A stretch of 9,587 bases of DNA from Nanobdellota archaeon (GTDB taxonomy: Archaea > Nanobdellota > Nanobdellia > Parvarchaeales > Parvarchaeaceae), in contig JAKATQ010000036.1 in the NCBI GenBank assembly GCA_021818665.1, positions 1 to 9,587 on the forward strand. Reading direction: 5' to 3'. This document shows, one piece after another, positions 5,048 to 9,587 of the stretch. The notes under the pieces are model-generated. The model did not search any database. It saw only the letters and a program-made list of their open reading frames with translations, and was not told the origin of the DNA. A program made the translations under genes and the position numbers. The first letter of the stretch is position 1. Every line of letters starts with the position of its first letter.

Positions 5048-6262
5048 TCATATCGTGCTTCTTATGAATGACAACTGCGATTCGACATTTGCCGAACTGC
5101 AGATCGGTTCCACATAGTTTATTGCGGAGCACAGCACGGCATCTATGAATGACACACTGTCATTGAAAACTCTGCTGATAGTCGCATTAGAAGCTATCTT
5201 CTGATCCACGCCGGAGATATTAAGACCATTGAAAACGTCCGGGAAGAGCATAGATGATACTTCTATGTATTTTCCGCCAACGTCAAAGAACGGGGTAAAC
5301 GACCCTAAACTCTGTTCCAGCGAAGAGCCGGAATTCTGGTCGTACTGGAAAAGTTCCCTCTGTGCTGTCTGGCCAGAAACAAAGCTCAAATTGTAAGCTT
5401 CCATGGCGAAGTACGGACTAGTGTATTTCATGGAGTCAAAGGCGTAAAACGGCTGCGGACCGAGCGTTTCGGTCGGTGAAACGCTCACTTGGCTAGATTC
5501 GCCTATTGACTGGTTCGAAAATGAGCCAAAGTCAGATAATGCTGACTCAAGTACGAGACTCTGTATTGCACTGAATGGAGAGGCGCTGTAAACTAGAATT
5601 ATCTCTGTCTTGTTGCCTATCGAGAGATTCGTCGAGTTTGCCTGTAGAAGGAACGTGCCAGGGTATATGAAATTAGCGTTTGCGCGGTTTTTCGTAGTAT
5701 TGAATACGTCGGATACGTTGTATATGTCCCACGCCGTTATAGTCCTGTTCTGCGTGATGCTTAGGTAGGTCACGTTCCTTGAAAGGCCCGCTAGAAATGG
5801 TGTATTGGCTACAAAATAGTTGCCCACGACGTTAAACATGTTCAAATAGATCAGCCCAGGTAGAATGTTTGCCGAGTTAGTATCCGCCGGCAAAACTACT
5901 GACGGCACGGAGGTCACAAGATCGTTTGAGACCATGTCCAAGCCGACTTTGGTATTAAGGTATTCAGTATATTCAGAATTTGTGTATCCGTGCGAAGTCA
6001 GGAGATTGTATATCGCGGACGTTATACTATCTGAGCAGGAAGAGCAGGTGCTGGCAAATATACTTACATAAGAAGAATTTATATTGCTCTGAACGCTGAT
6101 TGTTCCGCTGAAGCCGTAAAATATCAGGTACCATAAAACCACTACTATCCCTATCGCCACCAGCATAGCTATCCAGACGATAGTTGAACGTGGTTTTTTG
6201 TGGGCGCTCTCATGACGCTCGTCATTTTCTCTGACTTCTATGCTGTTCGCATCCGTGTCCAA
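5048..6262 (-). CDS. Membrane-anchored tandem thioredoxin-like protein, C-terminal half DUF929-like
   Basis: A 404-residue protein starting at TTG 6262, chosen because AGGAGTGG lies six bases upstream and the next in-frame ATG would fall inside the membrane helix. A charged cytoplasmic tail (1-26, ending KKPR) precedes one transmembrane helix (27-49); the rest should be extracytoplasmic and carries 13 N-glycosylation sequons. Residues about 58-200 look thioredoxin-like: strand SYVSIFAS, then C73-S-S-C76, a helix, and SVPSVVLP (118-125) as a candidate cis-proline loop. Residues about 218-390 resemble DUF929 (PF06053): LVYSASPFSAIQS (223-235) aligns with its CPxC region but both cysteines are serine, followed by SDFGSFSN, FDSMKYTSPY, FTPFFDVGGKYIEV and a C378/C388 pair (CSAINYVEPIC). 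Role probably extracellular redox or disulfide chemistry, or a scaffold. It lies 9 bases after surE. Domain assignment is from memory of family patterns, not a search. Confidence 0.75.
   Translation of the reverse strand: MDTDANSIEVRENDERHESAHKKPRSTIVWIAMLVAIGIVVVLWYLIFYGFSGTISVQSNINSSYVSIFASTCSSCSDSITSAIYNLLTSHGYTNSEYTEYLNTKVGLDMVSNDLVTSVPSVVLPADTNSANILPGLIYLNMFNVVGNYFVANTPFLAGLSRNVTYLSITQNRTITAWDIYNVSDVFNTTKNRANANFIYPGTFLLQANSTNLSIGNKTEIILVYSASPFSAIQSLVLESALSDFGSFSNQSIGESSQVSVSPTETLGPQPFYAFDSMKYTSPYFAMEAYNLSFVSGQTAQRELFQYDQNSGSSLEQSLGSFTPFFDVGGKYIEVSSMLFPDVFNGLNISGVDQKIASNATISRVFNDSVSFIDAVLCSAINYVEPICSSANVESQLSFIRSTI
5462..5486. repeat. Perfect 9-bp inverted repeat inside the thioredoxin-like gene
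   Basis: GAGCGTTTC (5462-5470) and GAAACGCTC (5478-5486) are exact reverse complements around the 7-base loop GGTCGGT. It lies in the coding sequence for the linker SVSPTETL (residues about 260-267) of the minus-strand gene. It could fold in RNA from either strand. No function can be assigned. Confidence 0.55.
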
Positions 6263-6265
6263 TAT

Positions 6266-6273
6266 CCACTCCT
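6266..6273 (-). promoter_or_regulatory. Shine-Dalgarno site deciding the TTG start of the thioredoxin-like gene
   Basis: AGGAGTGG on the minus strand overlaps the TAG stop of surE (6274-6272), and its GGAG core ends six bases before the TTG at 6262. This couples translation of the two genes and supports a non-ATG start. Confidence 0.7.
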
Positions 6274-7051
6274 ATGCAAAAAGTGTCCTTACCTTGGAAA
6301 TATTTTCTTCCTCGACGGCGGACAGCCTGATCGGCGTTATAGTTATGTCTCCCTTAAGAAGATGGGCTACGTCGGCCTGCTCGTCGAAATCGTTCCTAAG
6401 GTTGCCGTAAAGCCAGTAATAGGTCTTGCCGTGCGGGTCCATGTCTGCCTTGACAATGTCTTCGAAGACCCGCCTGTCGGTGCGCACTACTTGTATCTTC
6501 GATCTGGCGGTGACTTTAACAGGAAAGTTAACGTTTAGCATCTCTACGTCCGCTGGAAATCCGCGTTGTTTTATCTTTTTGAGAATGTTTACCAGATGCG
6601 GATACACCTTTTCCATCTGACGTTGAGCCTCTGTGCCCGATTCGTCAACGAATTTTACGAAGCACTTGGAGAACGCTATACTCGGCACGTTGGATATCGC
6701 CGAAAATATGGCTGCGGATACCGTACCGGAGGAGTATACCGCCTGAAGCCCGACGTTCATACCCGTGTTTATGCCAGACACTACCAGGTCTATCTTTCCT
6801 TTGAAAAGATGGTTCAACGACATAAAGACGCAGTCTGCAGGCGTGCCAGAGACGGAAAGACACGGCATTCCTTCATATGTGAGCCCGTCGACGCGGAGAG
6901 GTTTATGGAAGGTAAAACTCATGCCGCTCGAGCTCTGCAGCTTGTCCGGTGCTACGACGACAACGTCCTTGAACACCGCTTTCGTAGCCCTATAGAGCAC
7001 TCTCAGTCCTGCACTTTTGTATCCATCGTCGTTCGTAATCAGCACTGTCAT
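6272..7051 (-). CDS. surE: 5'/3'-nucleotidase SurE
   Basis: A 259-residue SurE-family acid phosphatase that dephosphorylates nucleoside 5'- and 3'-monophosphates, with short polyphosphates as a known side substrate. The N-terminus MTVLITNDDGY holds metal ligands D8 and D9. VVVAPDKLQSSSGMS (31-45) supplies the metal-binding serine (S40), SVSGTPADCV (67-75 region) and VSGINTGMNVG (91-101) provide N95, and YSSGTVSAA (106-114) closes the active site; one residue is inserted relative to the more usual YSGTVGAA. Length and motif order match the family. The C-terminal part is the expected swapped dimerisation and tetramerisation region. The enzyme is cytosolic, whereas its SD-coupled downstream neighbour is predicted to be extracytoplasmic, so a direct functional link is not obvious. 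Confidence 0.93.
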   Translation of the reverse strand: MTVLITNDDGYKSAGLRVLYRATKAVFKDVVVVAPDKLQSSSGMSFTFHKPLRVDGLTYEGMPCLSVSGTPADCVFMSLNHLFKGKIDLVVSGINTGMNVGLQAVYSSGTVSAAIFSAISNVPSIAFSKCFVKFVDESGTEAQRQMEKVYPHLVNILKKIKQRGFPADVEMLNVNFPVKVTARSKIQVVRTDRRVFEDIVKADMDPHGKTYYWLYGNLRNDFDEQADVAHLLKGDITITPIRLSAVEEENISKVRTLFA

Positions 7052-7090
7052 ATCATCTTTCTTTGAGTCTTTTAATCTTAAGAAGTCTCC

Positions 7091-7099
7091 ATATATAAA
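7091..7099 (-). promoter_or_regulatory. Likely TATA box of surE, near-symmetric
   Basis: TTTATATAT on the minus strand is centred 44 bases before the surE ATG, implying a leader of roughly 15-20 bases; AAGATGAT just before the ATG may be a weak ribosome site. The same bases read ATATATAAA on the plus strand and could also drive rightward transcription. The 155-base gap 7052-7206 contains this element, a second minus-strand TATA-like run (TATAAAAAT, about 7195-7203) and no convincing gene. Confidence 0.4.
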
Positions 7100-7206
7100 C
7101 TATTTTCGTCGATTGGCGGAAAGAACTCAATGGTTTCTCCAGCCGTAGTCGCTGTCCTGGCTATTGTTATATCAGACTGACCAAAAGCCCGATTATTTTT
7201 ATATGA

Positions 7207-7506
7207 TCAGCCGAATAGGCTGCTTAAACCGGCCGCGGCCTCTTCAGCTTTCGGCTCTTCTTTCTTCTCTTCTTTCTTGGATTCGTGATGTTGCGCCACT
7301 GGAGCCGCTGCCGGTGCCGCTACCGCTGCTGTCTGGGCCTCGCTTATCACTTTTTCTATGTCTACGCCCTTCAAGGCCGAAACTACCGCTTTTATCTGCG
7401 CCTCGTCCGGATGCGTACCGGTCGCTGAAACGACGCTCTTCATCGATTCCTCGGTTATCTCTTTGCCGAAACTGTGTAACAACATCGCCGCGTATACATA
7501 CTCCAT
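7207..7506 (-). CDS. rpl12: Ribosomal protein P1 (archaeal L12)
   Basis: A 99-residue archaeal P1/L12 stalk protein. Residues 1-60 form the helical dimerisation domain that binds uL10 (MEYVYAAMLLHSFGKEITEE, SVVSATGTHPDE, VSALKGVDIEKVI). An alanine/proline-rich hinge (AAVAAPAAAPVA) and a Lys/Glu-rich segment follow, ending with AAAGLSSLFG, the conserved tail that recruits translation GTPases such as aEF2 and aEF1A. The ATG lies 4 bases after the uL10 stop, with AGGAGG at 7523-7518; two out-of-frame ATGs lie between that site and the start, so spacing to the true start is a rather long 11 bases. A 5-bp stem (CAGCC/GGCTG, 7208-7222) spans the stop codon. It is the last gene of the rpl1-rpl10-rpl12 operon. 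Confidence 0.95.
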   Translation of the reverse strand: MEYVYAAMLLHSFGKEITEESMKSVVSATGTHPDEAQIKAVVSALKGVDIEKVISEAQTAAVAAPAAAPVAQHHESKKEEKKEEPKAEEAAAGLSSLFG

Positions 7507-7510
7507 ATCA

Positions 7511-8356
7511 TCATTTTCCTCCTGAAATTTTGGTTAGCGCATTCGCCTGAACGGCTGCCTTGACCAATATGTCTTTTATCGTAGATTTTGATACGATATT
7601 CCTATCTACAGATAAAAATCTTACTCCTATATAAATCTTTTTAATCACGCTTTTTACGGAGTATCTGTTAAGTATGCCTCTCCCGACAGACAGCGCTAGC
7701 GAGCGGCTGAATGTCTGTCTGACCGCTTCCGCATATTCGTCCCTCGATCTGTAGAGCAGGCTCGCGGGAAAGACTAGTCCTCCGTTCAATGCGTATCTTA
7801 CGGACAGCATGAGTTCTTTCGGTTTTATTTCCATACTGGACAGAATCGAAGCCGTTTTTTCTTGCACGGCTTCCCCCTTCCTGACTACCACCGTATCAGC
7901 GACTATCGCTATCTTGCCGCCCTCGTTCTTCGTCTTCACGCCTATCGAAGAGAATTGTGACAGCATGGGTCCGGGCGGAAACGGCGTGGGCCCGCTCGGC
8001 AGTACTATATCCTCCGGTGCTGCTTCGCCCGCCTTAAGCTTTGTGTAAGCCTTGTTGTCCACGGCTATGCGCGCTATTTCGAACGGGTCCTCGTTCGAGA
8101 GCATCAACACTGGCATGCGCACGTTCTTTATCTCACCAGCCAAATGCGGGTGCTGGTTTTTCAGCGCGTTGTATATGACCACTTTGTTCGTGTATACGAA
8201 ATGCGCCTGACCTCTGAAAAGCTTCCTGACCTGCTCGAAGTTATCAGAAGGGAACCCGGACAGTTCCACGACGGCCACCGTCTTGTACTTCGAGATCGTC
8301 TTATCCAGCTCTTCGGCGGCCTTAGATCTCTTTACCGACCCCTTGGATTTATTCAT
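7511..8356 (-). CDS. rpl10: Ribosomal protein uL10 (P0) without the acidic C-terminal tail
   Basis: A 281-residue archaeal/eukaryotic-type P0 protein, base of the ribosomal stalk. Residues 1-100 form the rRNA-binding domain (KYKTVAVVELSGFPSDNF, VRMPVLMLSN). About 115-185 is the archaeal insertion domain (LPSGPTPFPPGPMLSQFSS, GGKIAIVADTVVVRKGEAV). A helical spine that binds L12 dimers runs to the end (TIKDILVKAAVQANALTKI). The protein stops at KISGGK directly after the spine: the Ala/Glu-rich tail and terminal LFG motif that archaeal P0 normally shares with P1 are missing, and family members are usually about 330-350 residues. The ATG overlaps the uL1 stop (ATGA), and the stop lies 4 bases before rpl12. 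No frameshift remnant of a tail is evident, since rpl12 begins immediately. Confidence 0.94.
   Translation of the reverse strand: MNKSKGSVKRSKAAEELDKTISKYKTVAVVELSGFPSDNFEQVRKLFRGQAHFVYTNKVVIYNALKNQHPHLAGEIKNVRMPVLMLSNEDPFEIARIAVDNKAYTKLKAGEAAPEDIVLPSGPTPFPPGPMLSQFSSIGVKTKNEGGKIAIVADTVVVRKGEAVQEKTASILSSMEIKPKELMLSVRYALNGGLVFPASLLYRSRDEYAEAVRQTFSRSLALSVGRGILNRYSVKSVIKKIYIGVRFLSVDRNIVSKSTIKDILVKAAVQANALTKISGGK
7518..7523 (-). promoter_or_regulatory. Shine-Dalgarno site for rpl12
   Basis: AGGAGG on the minus strand lies in the last codons of rpl10, eleven bases before the rpl12 ATG at 7506. ATGs at 7514 and 7511 lie closer but are in another frame. Confidence 0.65.
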
Positions 8357-8997
8357 ATAGTGACCGGTTTGCCCATAGTAGATTTTAGATACGCATGCTT
8401 TATGCCGTTCTCGCCGTTCAGCAGCATGGATTTCACCGTATTGTACACGGCGTTTACATTGGCTTCTATCTTGCCGTCGTCCATCTTCTGGTCCCCGACC
8501 TTTACCAGTATCGCGTTGTTCTTCTTGTTGTTCAGCTTTGCCATTGTCTTTACCTTCTCTAGCTGGGCCTGCAGGTTTGTACTCGGTGTTACCACGGTCC
8601 CAGTACGCGGATTGGGCATCTTGTTCATCGCCGTCAATTGCTTGCCGAACTTCGCCGCTACCGGCGCCATTATCGTGGCTTCTGCAAAGAAATAGTCGTT
8701 CTGCTTAACGAGTCTCCTTATGCTCTTCTTGTCGTATTTTTGGAAATCGTCCTTTAGTATCGTTTTCTGGAATACGGTCTCTGCCTGGACCGACATGTCC
8801 TTGTCGACGAATGCGCACGCGTTCACCTGTCTCACCTGGGTTGGCAGACTTACAACAGTGTCTATCGGCTGCTCCGTCTTGCTTTTTCTTGGTCTGGTTA
8901 TTATTACAAGGTCAATCGCCTGATTGAACTTCTTACCGGATTTCACGGCTTGTTCCTTTACTTCCTTGACTGCCTTGTCGAGAGCTTGAGCGTCCAT
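8353..8997 (-). CDS. rpl1: Ribosomal protein uL1
   Basis: A 214-residue archaeal uL1, the L1-stalk protein that binds 23S rRNA and moves deacylated tRNA from the E site. Visible features are the N-terminal helix and strand (KKFNQAIDLVIITRPRK), VSLPTQVRQVNACAFV, the central domain TIMAPVAAKFGKQLTAMNKM followed by NPRTGTVVTP, and a C-terminal strand ending LKSTMGKPVTI. The start at ATG 8997 gives the normal family length and is supported by a TATA box 29 bases upstream; an upstream in-frame ATG at 9066 would add 23 unlike residues and leave the TATA box inside the gene. It heads rpl1-rpl10-rpl12. In Methanococcus uL1 represses its own operon by binding its mRNA near the start; I cannot confirm such a site here. 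The commonly linked rpl11 is not adjacent. Confidence 0.95.
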   Translation of the reverse strand: MDAQALDKAVKEVKEQAVKSGKKFNQAIDLVIITRPRKSKTEQPIDTVVSLPTQVRQVNACAFVDKDMSVQAETVFQKTILKDDFQKYDKKSIRRLVKQNDYFFAEATIMAPVAAKFGKQLTAMNKMPNPRTGTVVTPSTNLQAQLEKVKTMAKLNNKKNNAILVKVGDQKMDDGKIEANVNAVYNTVKSMLLNGENGIKHAYLKSTMGKPVTI

Positions 8998-9022
8998 AAT
9001 TGGATTATTATGAATCTTACGC

Positions 9023-9030
9023 TTTTTAAA
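9023..9030 (-). promoter_or_regulatory. TATA box of the rpl1-rpl10-rpl12 operon
   Basis: TTTAAAAA on the minus strand is centred about 29 bases before the ATG at 8997, implying a leaderless or nearly leaderless operon transcript and supporting that start over 9066. Confidence 0.6.
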
Positions 9031-9163
9031 GTTTATCTGTAGCCGACGTAAGACGAGTCTGCGCATGGGCGCTTGTAATATTAAGATATTGTTTAAATGC
9101 AGGATTTTTATGATGCGCGGCAGGTATATTCATACTTTTTAACCACTTACGGATAAAAAAACC

Positions 9164-9170
9164 TTATATA
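9164..9170 (+). promoter_or_regulatory. TATA box of the right-edge repeat-protein gene
   Basis: TTATATA, preceded by AAAAAACC as a possible BRE, is centred 26 bases before the ATG at 9193. No SD is present, so the gene is probably leaderless. The divergent gap 8998-9192 otherwise shows only AT-rich sequence with scattered TATA-like words (for example GTTTAAATG near 9091). Confidence 0.65.
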
Positions 9171-9192
9171 CCATCTATATTCAATAAACGTC

Positions 9193-9587
9193 ATGAAGCT
9201 TGAAACTTTACTTGACAAGAGAGCGATCTCGGCCATAAACGCGCTTGGATTTGATACAAGGACTGCTATAGAAAAGGCTATCGGAAGGTACGATTTGGAT
9301 ACCGCCAGGAGAGTCGCTTGGGGATTGACATGGATCGCAGTAGATACTAAGGATAAAAACGCCGTTATAAATGCCACCAAGATAATGTCGTTGGATGAGA
9401 TAATAAATACTGTAAAAAGATATGACGGCGATACTGCTGAGATAGTCGCTTCGGATTTGGGATGGATTGCAATATATACGAAAGATAAAGACACTGTGTC
9501 GGAATCGGCGAGAGTCATCGGGAAGTATGATGGATATGCTGCCATGGGAGTCGCTCGGGGATTGGCGGAGATTGCAGGAGATACTAA
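9193..9587 (+). CDS. Alpha-helical repeat protein of unknown function (partial, runs off right edge)
   Basis: An open frame of 131 complete codons starts at ATG 9193 and continues past the window. I do not recognise a named family. After a helical N-terminus (MKLETLLDKRAISAINALGF) the protein repeats the pattern YDxDTAxxVAxxLxWIAxxT-KDKxxVxxxAxxI starting at residues 33, 77 and 112; the first unit is 44 residues because of an extra SLDEIINTV, the second 35. Each unit reads as two amphipathic helices with conserved Ala, Leu and Trp-Ile-Ala, like a HEAT-type solenoid, which usually binds proteins. There is no signal peptide or membrane segment in the visible part, so it is probably cytosolic. 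The start is supported by a TATA box 26 bases upstream. Similarity between units persists at DNA level, pointing to recent internal duplication. Confidence 0.75.
   Translation, partial: MKLETLLDKRAISAINALGFDTRTAIEKAIGRYDLDTARRVAWGLTWIAVDTKDKNAVINATKIMSLDEIINTVKRYDGDTAEIVASDLGWIAIYTKDKDTVSESARVIGKYDGYAAMGVARGLAEIAGDT
9289..9587 (+). repeat. Tandem coding repeats of about 105 and 132 bases in the right-edge gene
   Basis: Repeat units start at 9289, 9421 and 9526 (third incomplete). Shared DNA words include AGTCGCTTGGGGATTG, AGTCGCTTCGGATTTG and AGTCGCTCGGGGATTG, followed by GATCGCAG/GATTGCAA/GATTGCAG and ATACTAAGGATAAA/ATACGAAAGATAAA. The array reaches the window edge, so its copy number is unknown. 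Confidence 0.7.

Noticed and set aside
7231..7240. GGCCGCGGCC palindrome
   Set aside because: Explained by the Ala-Ala-Ala codons near the rpl12 C-terminus; no sign of a separate function.
7164..7550. 128-aa plus-strand frame across rpl12
   Set aside because: Low-complexity Leu/Pro/Ser translation produced by the Ala/Glu-rich rpl12 codons on the other strand.
8998..9066. Longer uL1 start at ATG 9066
   Set aside because: It adds 23 residues unlike uL1 and would place the TATA box inside the gene; ATG 8997 gives the normal family length.
9100..9150. Possible C/D-box small RNA near TATGATGC
   Set aside because: The C-box-like word is imperfect and no D box (CTGA) or second pair is found at suitable spacing.
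9147..9545. 132-aa minus-strand open frame opposite the repeat protein
   Set aside because: It is the mirror of the repetitive plus-strand gene; the plus frame has a well-placed TATA box, a regular repeat pattern and a sensible start, whereas the minus product matches nothing and is repetitive only because its complement is.

Overview
The window is archaeal chromosome. The evidence is the set of archaeal/eukaryotic-type information genes (eL43/L37Ae, RNA polymerase subunit P, KEOPS Pcc1, prefoldin beta, P0-type uL10, P1-type L12), archaeal-type class I aldolase and triosephosphate isomerase, and TATA boxes centred about 26-29 bases before start codons, as expected for leaderless mRNAs. Very tight packing, overlapping genes, short proteins and a mixed small-genome gene order suggest a DPANN-type archaeon, perhaps Micrarchaeota/ARMAN-like. 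That lineage call is an inference, not a proof.

Layout. Positions 1-858 (minus) hold the 5' part of a secreted-then-anchored membrane protein whose cytoplasmic C-terminus begins a winged-helix-like segment and runs off the left edge. Divergent from it, 967-1840 (plus) is a compact cluster with overlapping genes: rpl37ae, rpoP (46 aa), pcc1 and pfdB. A second promoter at about 1855 starts a carbohydrate cluster, 1885-5046: PfkB-family kinase, class I fructose-bisphosphate aldolase, ROK-family sugar kinase and triosephosphate isomerase. Together these could carry a hexose to triose phosphates if a phosphoglucose isomerase is supplied from elsewhere.

The rest, up to 8997, is on the minus strand and converges on the glycolytic cluster with a single base between the two stop codons. 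Read in transcription order it is rpl1-rpl10-rpl12 (8997 to 7207), then surE with an SD-coupled, TTG-started anchored protein (7051 to 5048). The anchored protein appears to carry two extracytoplasmic thioredoxin-like domains, one with a CSSC motif and one resembling DUF929 in which the CPxC cysteines are replaced by serines.

At the right edge (9193 onward, plus) a leaderless gene begins an alpha-helical repeat protein of unknown function that continues past the window.

The points most worth following up are the tandem thioredoxin-like protein next to surE, the right-edge helical-repeat protein, the self-contained upper-glycolysis cluster with a ROK kinase lacking its zinc-binding cysteines, and a uL10 lacking the usual acidic C-terminal tail. 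No rRNA, tRNA, CRISPR array or insertion sequence was seen, and no stretch longer than about 160 bases lacks a gene.
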